A DNA stretch of 64,000 nt from an uncultured Flavobacteriaceae bacterium (GTDB taxonomy: Bacteria > Bacteroidota > Bacteroidia > Flavobacteriales > Flavobacteriaceae), in assembly GCA_937773465.1 (NCBI GenBank), contig CALJVK010000011.1, forward strand, positions 20,454 through 84,453, read 5' to 3'. Position numbers and translations under genes: made by a program. Below the pieces are notes generated by a model. It searched no databases, was not told the origin of the DNA, and saw only the letters and a list, made by a program, of their open reading frames with translations. Below are positions 40,393 through 50,313 of the stretch, piece by piece (positions within the stretch are counted from its first letter, which is position 1; every line of letters starts with the position of its first letter).

Positions 40393-40434
40393 TTTTTACA
40401 GCACGCTTTCACAAGGTTAGCTGTGCTGTAAAAA
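40393..40434 (-). promoter_or_regulatory. 12-bp perfect hairpin between atpE and atpF
   Basis: TTTTTACAGCAC (40393-40404) and GTGCTGTAAAAA (40423-40434) are perfect inverted repeats; GCT/AGC pairs inside extend the stem with one bulge. On the coding (minus) strand it lies just after atpE and is not followed by a T-run, so it is not a classic terminator. It may protect the 3' end of the atpE message or set c-subunit stoichiometry (inference). Confidence 0.65.
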
Positions 40435-40448
40435 GTTTTGATAATTGA

Positions 40449-40641
40449 CTATAGTGCAAAAAGTGCAGCAAAGCCTATACCTTCAACAAGGGCGGCTAAA
40501 ATAAGAGCAGCAACTTGAATTTTTCCACTAGCATCAGGCTGACGTCCGATAGCTTCCATAGCTCCGTTTCCTATCAAACCGATTCCAATTCCAACTCCGA
40601 TTACTACTAATCCTCCACCTACGATTACTGGTATGTTCCAT
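40449..40641 (-). pseudogene. atpE: ATP synthase c subunit (frameshift at codon 2-3)
   Basis: Two hydrophobic helices (IPVIVGGGLVVIGVGIGIGL and IQVAALILAALVEGIGFAAL) around a polar loop AIGRQPDASGKIQ identify the c-ring subunit; the Glu of ALVEGIGFA is the ion-binding carboxylate. The expected ATG at 40641 is one base out of frame with the body: adding one A gives MENIPVIVGGG, about 64 residues, the family norm. An in-frame ATG further upstream would add an unlikely basic extension. The motif with a plain Glu and no extra Na+ ligands suggests proton coupling (inference). Confidence 0.9.
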
Positions 40642-40671
40642 ATATATATAATTTTAATTAAACATTCTTTT

Positions 40672-41765
40672 TTAATGATCCTCCTCCGCAACTGCAAATC
40701 CAAAATATAATGCCGATAGCATTGTAAAAATATAAGCTTGTAATAGCGCTACTAAAATCTCAATAATTGCGATAAAAAAGCTAATCCAAACGATAAACTT
40801 GAGCCAACTAAATTATTGAAAATAAACATTAACCCAATTAAACTGTAAAGCACTATGTGTCCTGCTTGTATATTAGCGTATAACCTAATAAGCAGTGAAA
40901 ACGGCTTAATAAAAACACCTAAAAGCTCAATTGGAGCCAAAACTAATTTAATAAGCACAGGAACTCCTGGCATCCAAAATATATGTCCCCAATAATTTTT
41001 ATTGGCTGTAAAGTTTGTTATTAAAAACGTTAGTAGTGCCAGTGAAAAAGTAACTGCAATATTTCCTGTTACATTCACACCTAATGGTGTTAGTCCTAAC
41101 ATGTTCAAAAACCAAACAAAGAAAAACACAGTTAATAAATAACTCATGTAGTTTTTATATTTTTTTTCTCCAATATTTGGAATAGCAATTTCATCTCTTA
41201 TATACAATATAATAGGTTCGAAAAACCTTCCTACTCCCTTAGATATTCCTTTATTAGTTGTAAACGATTTTGCCAAACCTGAAAACAGCAGGAACATTAG
41301 AATTGCCACAAGCATAATAGTGGCAATATTTTTTGTTATTGAAAAGTCAAGTGGCTGCGCGTTTAGTGGATGATGATCCTCGTTGTAATCCAAAACACCC
41401 TCCTTATTAGTTTTATATATTTTACTGTCGTGATAATTTAACTTAAAAAAACTCCCGTTACTTTCAACAACTTTTTTACCGTGCTTTAGAGCAGAGGACA
41501 TGAAAAAATGAAACCCATTGTCGTATAAAATAACTGGTAAAGGGATTTCTATGTATACCTTTTTGCCGGTTTCTTCATTAATCCAAGATGTAATAGAATA
41601 AGAATGGCTGTCTTTTAAATGATGGTTAATGTATTCTTTGATTTCTGTTTTAAGGTCTCCGCCTTTCTTTGAATCTTTAGTATTGTTGTCAATTGGAGCT
41701 GCAGAAATTGAAAGCCCAAAAATCAAGGTAAATAATATGACTATAGAATATTTAAAATTTTTCAA
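40672..41765 (-). pseudogene. atpB: ATP synthase a subunit (frameshift near the C-terminus)
   Basis: The first 337 codons are open: a signal peptide (IVILFTLIFGLSISA), the long periplasmic N-terminal extension typical of Bacteroidota, and the membrane part with the essential Arg in FIKPFSLLIRLYANIQAGH. The frame then stops at 40752, but the next frame continues IAIIEILVALLQAYIFTMLS and ALYFGFAVAEEDH to a stop at 40672. One small deletion near 40785 explains the break. AtpB forms the proton half-channels of F0. Confidence 0.94.
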
Positions 41766-41858
41766 CTTAAGCCTTAATTGTTGGATTAAAATATGTGCGC
41801 AAATGTAAGGTTATTAACTAAAAAACAAAAATTAAGAAAGAAGAATTTTTTAAGAGTT

Positions 41859-42062
41859 TTAATTTATTTTTTTTAGTTGTTTTATTAAGACATAAAACGA
41901 CAATGCTACCCCAAATAAAGTTAAGTATGTTGTAAAGGTTTTACCGTAATTATAAGTACTGTCAATGTACTTTCCCAAAGAAGCTGAACAGAAAATTGTG
42001 AAACCCATTTGGGCAACAAGACCAATAAAGATGATAAAAGGGTTACGCTGTTTTTTCAGAAT
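41859..42062 (-). CDS. atpZ: AtpZ/AtpI-family small membrane protein (non-ATG start)
   Basis: A short open frame encodes KKQRNPFIIFIGLVAQMGFT followed by two TM helices (about QMGFTIFCSASLGKYID and YLTLFGVALSFYVLIKQLKK) and ends at 41859. This is the AtpZ pattern found at the head of flavobacterial F0 operons. No ATG or GTG is available: an in-frame TAA lies just upstream, leaving ATT (42062) or CTG (42059) as starts. The start overlaps the bactofilin stop. AtpZ-type proteins are implicated in ion (Mg/Ca) channel activity or F0 assembly. Confidence 0.7.
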   Translation of the reverse strand: MLKKQRNPFIIFIGLVAQMGFTIFCSASLGKYIDSTYNYGKTFTTYLTLFGVALSFYVLIKQLKKIN

Positions 42063-42465
42063 TTATTTTTTCATTTGAAGAAAGTGCTTTCATTTTTTTA
42101 GCACCTTTCATAGAAATACTTGCATCTACGCTTGCTCCTGACTCAACGGCCAACTTGCCTGCGACAACCTCTCCTTCAATTCTAGCAGAAGACTTCAAAG
42201 ACAAAATTCCTGCGACATCTAAATTTCCTTTAATAGTTCCTGCGACATCTGAATTTTCACAAATAATTTTTCCTGAAACTATTCCTTCCTCACCTATTAC
42301 AACTTTTCCTGTAGTCGAGATAGTCCCTTCAACTTTTCCGTCAATTCTAAAATCTGCCTGTGAGGTGATGTTACCAACTATTACTGTTGTTTTTTCAATA
42401 ATATCAATTTTATTTGATTCTCTATTTTGTTGCATCTGTTTGTTATTTGATAAATTAAACGCCAT
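42043..42465 (-). CDS. Bactofilin (polymer-forming cytoskeletal protein)
   Basis: The 140-residue protein has the right-handed beta-helix repeats of bactofilins: TTVIVGNITSQADFRIDGKV, GTISTTGKVVIGEEG, VSGKIICENSDVAGTIKGNL, ARIEGEVVAGKLAVESGA. Unstructured tails at both ends are usual. Bactofilins polymerise without nucleotides and position envelope machinery or cell-wall enzymes. It lies four bases after the SprE-like gene and overlaps atpZ, so the F0F1 genes may be read from an upstream sprE/bactofilin promoter. Confidence 0.92.
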   Translation of the reverse strand: MAFNLSNNKQMQQNRESNKIDIIEKTTVIVGNITSQADFRIDGKVEGTISTTGKVVIGEEGIVSGKIICENSDVAGTIKGNLDVAGILSLKSSARIEGEVVAGKLAVESGASVDASISMKGAKKMKALSSNEKINSEKTA

Positions 42466-42469
42466 ATTA

Positions 42470-44903
42470 TTAATTCAAGTCTAAAGTCTTGTAAATCAGC
42501 ATGTTTTTATACTGGGAAGACAAAGCTACAAAATTATTTTTTAGTCGTAACTCAGGGATTTCTTTAGCTATTTTTAAAGCAGTGTTTTCTGCTTTTTCTT
42601 TACTTTTAAAATCATGAATAACCAGTAGTTTGTTTTGATAATTGTAAACATCAAAAGAAACCCTGTTTGAAGTTTTAAGGGCCAAATTAATTTCAGTATC
42701 AATTTTTAAAAGGTCATTTTTATTAAAATCAGTATTGCCGACAACAAATATCAATTTGAAATCTTTTGATGGGCTTGATGTGCCGGGTTCCTTCCATTTT
42801 CTATTTATATTAGAAATGATTTTGTTTAAGCCTTCCGCTTTTTGGTTATCAGCATATTTTTTTGATACTTCTTTAAGAAGTTCGTTGTATTTCTTTATAC
42901 CTTCCAGCCTTCCGTAGGACCGAGCTCTTAATAGCTCTAAATCAATCTGAAAATCTTCTTTCTCTATAATATCAATATTTAAATCAACTGATTTTATAAT
43001 TTTTTCAAAATCTTGATTATTAAACATCTTTCCTAGACTATCTATAAGCGCCAAGGACTTGTTCTCATCCATCAAAAGATCTTGATCCTTTAATAATATT
43101 TTTGCAAATCTTGAAAGCGAGTCGTTTTTTATAATGTCCTCTTTTATTTCAATGTATTTTGAGTTGCCTTGAACCTTGTAAGATTTGTAAAGCAAATATT
43201 TTGCTTTAGTAGCTCTTTTAGAGTTTGGATCCTTGGACAAAAATTGAGTAATGATATTCTCTCCCATATTATAGTTTGTATATTTCAGAATATATGACTC
43301 GGCCAATTCTAATTTAGATATGTCTAAAAGATTCTTTATACTGTCTTTTGTAAATTGAGAAAACGGTATGTCTTTGTACAGTTCCTGCATTTGTGCTTCG
43401 TTTTCCAAAACGACTTCTTCAAGTTGCTCGTTTTTATTTATTTCGTTAGATAGTCCCTTGTTGTTTATGATTGATTTCTCAACTCTCCAATATGTGTCAC
43501 GTTCTCTGTTCCCCCACACTGATTTGAAAGATTCTATTCCAAAAGCAACTATTCTGTCATTGTAAAAATAAAAATTGGTTTTTTTGAATGTTCTGTCTAA
43601 ACTTGATTGACTTGGTATATTGGGGTTAATATCAGATTGGTTTTCAATATTAATTGATTTTAAAATTTCATCTAACTTCTTTTTATCATACTCTGAAAGT
43701 CTTATTAAACTGTCATAATAAATTATATTTTCTTCAAGAATAACAACGTTTTGAATTCCTTTTTTCTGTCTTTCATAAAACCAAAACTCTTTAGAGTTTT
43801 TGTCTAACACTTTAAGTGTGCTGTCCAAGTATTTGCCAGCCAATAAAAAATTTGAATCCTTAAAATTTAATTCTGAAAACTTGATGTATGCTTTTGACTT
43901 TAACTTTTTATCAGATGAGTTTTCCTTTATTGCCATTTTTAAAAAATCCTTTCCAGAATTAATGGAGTCTAAAGAAAAAAGAAGGCTGGAATAGCCGTAA
44001 TATATTTTGTCTAAATAAGGTTTGTTTTCTTCATTTTTAATTAGTTTCGAAAACTCTTTTTCTGAATCTAAAGAATCTGAATATAAAAGAGCTTTTACTT
44101 TTGCATTTATAAAAATATTTCTTGAAACTTTTCTTTTGAAATTTAAAATTTGATTAAATACAGTTTTTGCTGAATCTATGTTTTTTTCTCTTTCATATAG
44201 TTGACCTTCAATGTAAAGAAGTCTTGCTTTATCGTTTTTATCTTTAGTGTTTTTCGAGGCTATCTTTAGTGTATTCAAGGCCTCTTTTCTTTTGTCTAGC
44301 TTTAGATAAGCCATAGATAATACCGAGTTAGCCTCTGCTATAGTTTCTGGCTTAATTTTTTTATTCTTTAAAAGATTTTTTAATAATTCAACAGCCGTAG
44401 GCTCTTGCTCCAAACGAATATTACACCTTGCTTTCCATATTACCGACTGTTGCCATTCTTGACTATCAATATTTAATTTATAAACCTGATTAAAAGCATC
44501 AAGTGCCGGAATATACCTTTGATCCAGATATCTAGCTCTTACCAAGCATTAAATAAGCTTCTTGAGTTTTGGGATTGTATTGCACTCCTCCAATAAGCAT
44601 GGAATGTCTTTGAATCGCTTTTGCTGCTTTCTCTTCAGCTTTTAGAAAACTTTTATTTTCTAGACCATCTACGGTTATGATTTTATTTGTAGACTCTATA
44701 GGCTCAACGGCTAAGATTTCCCAAAAGTCTTCATTGTAAGATTTTAAAAAACTATCCTGACCTTCTTTAATTGATTCGTTTCCGTTAAACAATATGTTAT
44801 ATGTAGAAACAGCCGAATGATACTTCTTGTTTAAGGTCTTGTTTTTCTGGGTTGAACATCCAGAAATCAATATCACAAAAAATAGTAGTATTACTTTTCT
44901 CAA
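42470..44903 (-). pseudogene. SprE/PorW-like TPR lipoprotein (one frameshift)
   Basis: A TTG start at 44903 gives a lipobox (LLFFVILISGC, Cys16) and TPR-like helical repeats. One extra base near 44540 joins the first 120 codons (ending EAYLMLG) to the next 690 (starting ARYLDQRYIPALDAFNQVYK). The repeats are irregular TPRs; the C-terminus (FKLIFVVGNTDFNKNDLL) forms a small alpha/beta tail. Size, lipobox, TPR architecture and position beside a bactofilin and atpZ match SprE/PorW, a component needed for type IX secretion and gliding. Assignment to that family is likely but not certain. Confidence 0.7.
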
Positions 44904-44973
44904 ACTTATATTAATAGATAATTAGGCTTACTCATGTTTGCTTAATTAACCAAAATAAAGAAATTTAATTTTA

Positions 44974-45669
44974 TTAACCCTTAAAATAAGTTTCTAATTC
45001 CTTTAGAGTCTCTTTGTTTGTCTTGATGTCTTTTATAAGCTTTCCTTTTTCAAGAAGGGCAATTCGATCACAAACCTCTGTAACATCTTGAATATCGTGA
45101 CTTGAGACCAGAATAGTGGTATCATTGTATTTGCTTAAATCTTTTATTATTCCTTTTAGCCTAATTTGTGTTGAAGGGTCGAGATTTGCGAAAGGCTCAT
45201 CTAAAATAACCACTTTTGGTTCTCCAATCAAAGCGGCAATCACTCCAGCTTTTTTTTGATTTCCTTTTGAAAGATCTCTTAAGTATTTTTTTCCTCCTAA
45301 AATTTCTCCGTGAAAAAAATCTTCAAACTGAGCTAAAAAAGAATCTACCTCTTTTTTATTCAATCCTCTTAGTTCTCCAATAAAGTAAAAATATTCCTCA
45401 GGCATTAAGTATCCTATTAAAAAAGTTTCGTCTAAAAATGCAGTTGTAAACGATTTCCAGTCCTCGCTTTTAGAAACATCAACATCATTATTAATAACTT
45501 TTCCTTTTGTCGGTTTTATTAAATCTAATAAACAGCTAAAAAGCGTAGTTTTTCCAGCTCCATTATTACCAATTAATCCAAATGTTTGACCTAAAGGAAT
45601 GTCTATTGAATCTATGTCTAAAACAGTCTGTTTTAAATACTTCTTAGTAAGGTTTTCAATTTTAATCAT
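44974..45669 (-). CDS. ABC transporter ATP-binding protein
   Basis: The 231-residue ATPase has Walker A in GLIGNNGAGKTTLFSCLLD (about residues 32-50), a signature LRDLSKGNQKKAGVIAALIG, and Walker B VVILDEPFANLDP followed by the H-loop ILVSSHDIQDV. It is of the ABC-2/drug exporter subfamily. It is encoded five bases after the DUF5687 membrane gene and should power that permease. Substrate unknown. Confidence 0.93.
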   Translation of the reverse strand: MIKIENLTKKYLKQTVLDIDSIDIPLGQTFGLIGNNGAGKTTLFSCLLDLIKPTKGKVINNDVDVSKSEDWKSFTTAFLDETFLIGYLMPEEYFYFIGELRGLNKKEVDSFLAQFEDFFHGEILGGKKYLRDLSKGNQKKAGVIAALIGEPKVVILDEPFANLDPSTQIRLKGIIKDLSKYNDTTILVSSHDIQDVTEVCDRIALLEKGKLIKDIKTNKETLKELETYFKG

Positions 45670-45674
45670 AACAA

Positions 45675-47206
45675 CTAATTTGTTTTATAAGCTTTAAGCG
45701 TTGAGTATTTTTCTGTTTTATAAGCTTTCATAATAAGGTTAAATGCAACAGGCTTTAGGAAAATTCCTAATGTCCCTAAGCCAGCAACGGCCAAACATCC
45801 TGTTAAATGATCATAATATTGACTTGTAAAGTAATAAACCAATACGGGTAAAAGCATTTGAGGAAATCCAACTAAAAGAGTTTTAGCGTTGATTGCTTTT
45901 TTGTCTCCAAAGGCGTTTGCGCTTGAATTTAAATCAATTGGAGATTTTGTGTAAGCCCCTGCCCAAAGAGTCAAATAGCCGTTCACACCTATATTGTAGA
46001 AAGCTCCTGCCAAAACAGCGTAAACAGCATTTGTTCCAAAAAAAGAATAAATAAAAGACGCTAATATTGTGGAAATTACTGTTCCTATTATCATCAAGCG
46101 ACCACTTCGAGTTTAGGTATTCTTTGTACTCGAATCTTTTGAGTCATCATCAGCGGGTAGTACTGGCTGTCCCAGCTAGGCACAAATGAACCGAACATGA
46201 ACAGAAACCCGCCGGTGGAAAAAAGATATCCAAAAAAAGACATCCTAGCGCAAAACCACCGCCTGCAAATCCGAATAAAGATCCTCTTCGGAGGGGACAA
46301 AGATCAGTCCATAAAAAAGCAATCCCAATCCCCATATAAACAGCAGTTCGCGCTCGCTTAGATCGTTTTAAAAGGCGCAAGTCGTTTTTAATAAAGGTTG
46401 CTGTTTTTCCAAACCTATCAAGAAAGCTAAAATCGTCCATTTTGGCTTCTGCGAGTTTTTACCTGTAGTCCTGTGTCAAGGTACAGGCCCTGAAGCAAAT
46501 ACTTGTTTGACATAACCATAAAGCCAAAAGACTAGAAGCCAAGTGAAAGCAGGCAGCATAAGGCTGCAGAATAAAATAAATAGAAAAACTGTTCAGAATA
46601 CATCTGTGAAATCTACAACGGAATAAAACTCTAACGTACTTTAATTAAGTGCCAAGAGTCGCTCCAACCCCATAGAGCAGCTTGTCTTTATTGTTTAACA
46701 GAAAATTAAAAAAATTGGTGACGTATATAAGTCCTATAATATTGATGTTCCAAAAAATTAATCCTGCAATGTCATAATCTCCCAGATGCTTAGCTAAGCA
46801 GAAATGAAAAAGGGATTAAAAAGAATAGGGGAAGAATATTAAAATACGTAAAAACAGTTTTTAAAAGTGAAAACCGTACAATTTTTATTTTTAAAAGAGG
46901 AGTTAACAGTAAAGCTTTAATGTTTAACACTGGAAGTGACTGAACAAAATAACGCATAACAATTAAGTACACAAATACGTAAATTAATTGCTTGTTGACG
47001 TATAAAAAAGAAGCGGTTGTACCATCTTCTAAAGGAAACTCCGCTAAGGGTCCTCCATAGGCAGATGCAATTATTCCCATCATAAAGGCCATAAAAGCAA
47101 AGTATATAATACCAAACCATTTAAGAATTTTAGCAACAAGCTTTCCCCCAACAGCTTTTCCTCTGTTAAATTCTTTCCATTGTAGGCTAAACATCATTTT
47201 AAACAT
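45675..47206 (-). pseudogene. DUF5687-family ABC-2 type permease (several frameshifts)
   Basis: Pieces in three frames line up as one roughly 500-residue membrane protein. They run from MFKMMFSLQWKEFNRGKAVG (47206) through ILKWFGIIYFAFMAFMMGII, LIFWNINIIGLIYVTNFFNF, LYGYVKQVF, FIKNDLRLLKRSKRARTAVY, GGFLFMFGSFVPSWDSQYYP and LMIIGTVISTILASF to the end at 45675. This order and the FVPxWDSxYY motif fit DUF5687 exporters, partners of the downstream ATPase. At least four indels disrupt it, mainly at 46.1-46.8 kb. A stretch at 46140-46330 is richer in G+C than its surroundings but still codes for the expected protein. Confidence 0.8.
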
Positions 47207-47278
47207 AGTGCTAATATAGACATTTTAAAGCATTCTTACAAGAATGTTTTATGGTTAGTTTTCTGGGCTTTCGTTTAT

Positions 47279-47286
47279 TATATTTG
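47279..47286 (+). promoter_or_regulatory. -7 element (TATATTTG) upstream of the ferredoxin-reductase gene
   Basis: Exact TAnnTTTG ending 11 bases before the TTG start at 47298. Supports that TTG as the true start, since no ATG lies between. Confidence 0.4.
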
Positions 47287-47297
47287 AAAGAAAAAAA

Positions 47298-48336
47298 TTG
47301 AATAATATTCATTCCCTATCTGTATCTAATATAAAGCAAGAAACTTTAAACTCTGTAGTTATTTCATTTAAAATTCCGTCTAGTTTAAAAAACCAGTACG
47401 CGTTCAAAGCTGGCCAATACCTAACGCTTTCTTCAAATATTAAAGGAGAAAAGGTTAAAAGGTCTTATTCAATTTGCAGCTCACCACAAAGCCAAGACCT
47501 TCAAGTTGGCGTTAAGGCTATAGAAAATGGTGTTTTTTCAAACTATGTTAACGATGCTTTAAGAGAAGGGGATTCTATTGAGGTTTCTGTCCCGGAAGGA
47601 AGGTTTGTGCTTGAAGATAATCCTAGTGCTAATTACTGTGCGTTTGTAGCTGGAAGTGGAATCACTCCTTTAATGTCTCTTGTTTCTGATGTTTTAGCAA
47701 AAAACGAAACAGGTGTTTTTGTTTTAGGGTATGGGAATAAAACTAAAGCCAGCACATGTTTACATGGCGCTATTGAGGAATTAAAATCTATCTATCCCAA
47801 AAGATTTTATTGCTATAACATTTACAGTAAAGAAAATAATCCTGAAGCTACTTTTGGTAGAATTGACTCTGATTTTATCAGTTATATTTTAAAACAACAC
47901 TCCGAAACTAAATTTGAAAAAATTCTATTGTGTGGTCCAGAAAAAATGATAGAAACCTCGAAAGAAACCCTTAAAAAAGCCAACTATCCTGAAGACAAAG
48001 TTTTATATGAATTGTTTTACTCTAAGCCTGTCTCTAAAAAGAACTGATAAAGGAAGCGGATCGTCTGCAAAAATAATCTATGACGAAGAAACCTTAGATC
48101 TTGATATTCCGGAAAAAATGACAATTCTAGACGCCGCATTACAAAAAAACATTGATGTGCCGTATTCTTGTCAAGGTGGAGTTTGCTCCTCTTGTATTGC
48201 AAAAATCAAATCTGGTTCAGCCACGATGATTCAAAACAATATCTTAACAGATTCGGAAGTTGAAGAAGGATTGGTTTTAACATGTCAAGCAATTCCTGAA
48301 ACTAAAGAAATAACCGTTGATTTTGACGACGTGTAG
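47298..48336 (+). pseudogene. PaaE-like ferredoxin:NAD(P)H reductase with C-terminal [2Fe-2S] domain (one frameshift)
   Basis: From a TTG start the first 245 codons form the FAD/NAD module: FAD motif KRSYSICSSPQSQ, NAD-binding FVAGSGITPLMSLV and LCGPEKMIE. The frame ends near 48045; removing one A from the A-run near 48040 joins it to a plant-type ferredoxin domain with CQGGVCSSC and a fourth Cys in LVLTCQA. The corrected protein (about 345 residues) matches phenylacetyl-CoA epoxidase reductase/PaaE-type electron carriers. No oxygenase subunit is nearby, so its partner is unknown. Converges on the GT9 gene. Confidence 0.88.
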
Positions 48337-48339
48337 TCG

Positions 48340-49364
48340 CTACAAAACCTTGTTTATTGCTAAAATGACATCATTAACATCAATTGATCTCATTATATTT
48401 TCATAACCTTTTGGTGTTTTATTCCCATAAGCTGATGTTGGTAACATAGGATATGTTTCTCTGTTAGAAGCAAGCTCGTTCTCTGGTTTAGACAGAAATG
48501 GCGCATAACCCGCAAAAGGGTGGGTTAGCCCCCACAATGAAATTACAGGCACATTATAGTTTGCTGCCAAATGACCATTTGCAGAATCCATAGAAAGCAT
48601 AACGTCCAGATTGGAAATAATTTCCAGCTCACTTTCAAGAGAATCTAAAACATAACATCCTAAAGCATTTGGATATGCCTTCACCCAGACTTTTAAAATA
48701 TTTGTTTCATATTTTCCGTTTCCAAACAATAAAACATAATTCTCGTTTTGTAGAAAAGCAACCACTTTTTGCATAAGGTCTAATGGATATATTTTTCCAG
48801 TAAAGGAAGCAAAAGGAGCGATTCCTATTTTTTTCTTTCCATTTCTATAACTGATAAAAAACTTTGTGCTTTGTCGTTTATTATTTTAGGCAAAGGGAAC
48901 TGGTGGGAGGTCAAATCAATATTAAAGCCCAGCCTACAAAACACCTCACTGTATCTGTATTGAGTTGGAATTAAGGGTTTAAGCACTTTGTTTGACTTTC
49001 TAAATAGTCTCTTTTTGTCAGGTCTTAATTTGTCTATTTTTTTGATTTTTATAAACCTTAGCCTAAAAAGAAACGCAAGAAAATGTGTGCGAAGAACAGA
49101 ATGCAGGTCAGCAACATGTGTTGGTTTTAAGTTTTTTAATTCTTTGAAAAGCTTAAGCAATCCTTTTATTCCTTTATGAGAATTTTTAAAATCTGTTGCA
49201 AAAAAATTAATGTTTTTAAATTCGCTAAAAAAGGGCTTGTAGAATTCGTTTGTAACAACTGTTATTTTAATGTCAGGATATGCTATAGTTAAACATCTAA
49301 GAGAAGGAATCATCATTGCAACATCACCCATTGACGAAAATCGTAATATTAAAAGGTGGCTCAT
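48340..49364 (-). pseudogene. Glycosyltransferase family 9 (heptosyltransferase-like; one frameshift)
   Basis: The N-terminal part (MSHLLILRFSSMGDVAMMIP, PDIKITVVTNEFYKPFF) and C-terminal part (SNLDVMLSMDSANGHLAANY, VPVISLWGLTHPFAGYAPF) are the two halves of a GT-B family 9 enzyme like WaaC/WaaF. One missing A near 48835 breaks the frame; restoring it gives NGKKKIGIAPFASFTGKIYP between them and a protein of about 341 residues. It should add a sugar to LPS core in the cytosol. It is eight bases after the DUF4254 gene, a recurrent flavobacterial pair. Confidence 0.88.
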
Positions 49365-49371
49365 ATGAGTG

Positions 49372-49977
49372 TTACTTTTTGGTCTTATATAAAACTGGAT
49401 TTAATTCCTCGTCGTTATACATTTTCATTTGCTTATAAGTTTTCATGTATTTATTCCCTTTTTCAATATCTTCAATAAGCTGATTAATAGCAGTGCTTAG
49501 ATCAATTTTCTGCTCATTTAAAATATCTAGCTTGTTTTGACAATTGGTTTTGTGAGATTGCTCAGCGCTTTCTCTATTTGCTTCTTCAGACATATGGAAA
49601 ATCTTCAGAGCCAAAATAGACAACCTGTCTAATGCCCAAGCAACAGTTTCAGAATTAAGTGTTGCATTTTTGTTAGGCTTTATGTTTTTATATTTATTTA
49701 AAAAATAGCCGTCAATAAATTCAACAAGATCTGTTCTTTTTTGATTTGAAGCGTCTATAACTCTTTTTATTTTTAAAGCTTCGGTCGGCTCAATTTCAGG
49801 ATCCCTTATAATATCTTCCAAATGCCACTGAACTGTATCAATCCAGTTTTTTTGATATAAAAGATATTCGAATTGATCTTTGTTATACGGATTTTTAATT
49901 TCTGTCTCAATAGAGTCATAAACGTGGTAATCCTTTATAGATTTCTCAAAAATTTCAAAGAAGTGTGTGCTTGTCAT
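49372..49977 (-). CDS. DUF4254 protein
   Basis: The 201-residue soluble, helical, charged protein has the DUF4254 hallmarks DTVQWHLEDIIRDPEIEP and RVIDASNQKRTDLVEFID (about residues 48-90) and no signal peptide. Function is unknown. It sits directly upstream of the GT9 glycosyltransferase with eight bases between, and this association in relatives suggests a role in LPS core or glycan assembly (inference). Confidence 0.83.
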   Translation of the reverse strand: MTSTHFFEIFEKSIKDYHVYDSIETEIKNPYNKDQFEYLLYQKNWIDTVQWHLEDIIRDPEIEPTEALKIKRVIDASNQKRTDLVEFIDGYFLNKYKNIKPNKNATLNSETVAWALDRLSILALKIFHMSEEANRESAEQSHKTNCQNKLDILNEQKIDLSTAINQLIEDIEKGNKYMKTYKQMKMYNDEELNPVLYKTKK

Positions 49978-49996
49978 CTGCTAGATTTATAAAAAT

Positions 49997-50004
49997 CAAA
50001 GATA
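49997..50004 (-). promoter_or_regulatory. -7 element (TATCTTTG) for DUF4254-GT9
   Basis: Complement reads TATCTTTG, an exact TAnnTTTG, 19 bases before the DUF4254 ATG at 49977. No clear -33 TTTG. Confidence 0.45.
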
Positions 50005-50039
50005 ATGAATCTATAAAGAATATTTTATCAGTTTTCTTG

Positions 50040-50068
50040 TTGAAAAACTAGAGTATTTATTATTTTTG
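50040..50068 (+). promoter_or_regulatory. Candidate promoter for the DUF6341 gene (TTG-N18-TATTTTTG)
   Basis: TTG at 50040-50042 and an exact -7 element TATTTTTG at 50061-50068, 17 bases before the ATG at 50086. Spacing is close to the Bacteroidota norm. Confidence 0.5.
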
Positions 50069-50085
50069 GCAAATAATTCACAGAA

Positions 50086-50313
50086 ATGAAAGATTTTTTT
50101 AGCCTTATTGAGTATTTGTTTGTTGAGATTCTTTTAACTCCTCTTGATTTTTTAAGATCTGTAGAGCTTAAAAGCTGGCTTTTGGCAAATGGAATTAATT
50201 TTATTTTTATAGCCATTATTGCCTCTTTGCTTGTTTATTGGATGATTCAACTAGTTGGATTTGACAAAAGCGGAGAAGAAGATAAAGATCCTTCAGCACA
50301 CTCTTTTTTATAG
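50086..50313 (+). CDS. Small DUF6341-like membrane protein
   Basis: The 75-residue protein has an N-terminal amphipathic stretch (FFSLIEYLFVEILLTPLDFL), one TM helix (INFIFIAIIASLLVYWMIQL) and an acidic tail ending DPSAHSFL. This pattern and the location next to purD match a small flavobacterial family (DUF6341). Function is unknown. Its 3' end overlaps the purD end by six bases. Confidence 0.72.
   Translation: MKDFFSLIEYLFVEILLTPLDFLRSVELKSWLLANGINFIFIAIIASLLVYWMIQLVGFDKSGEEDKDPSAHSFL

Noticed and set aside
46094..46440. Two overlapping short open frames that could be separate small genes
   Set aside because: Their translations are consecutive parts of the DUF5687 permease read in shifted frames, with the expected motif order.
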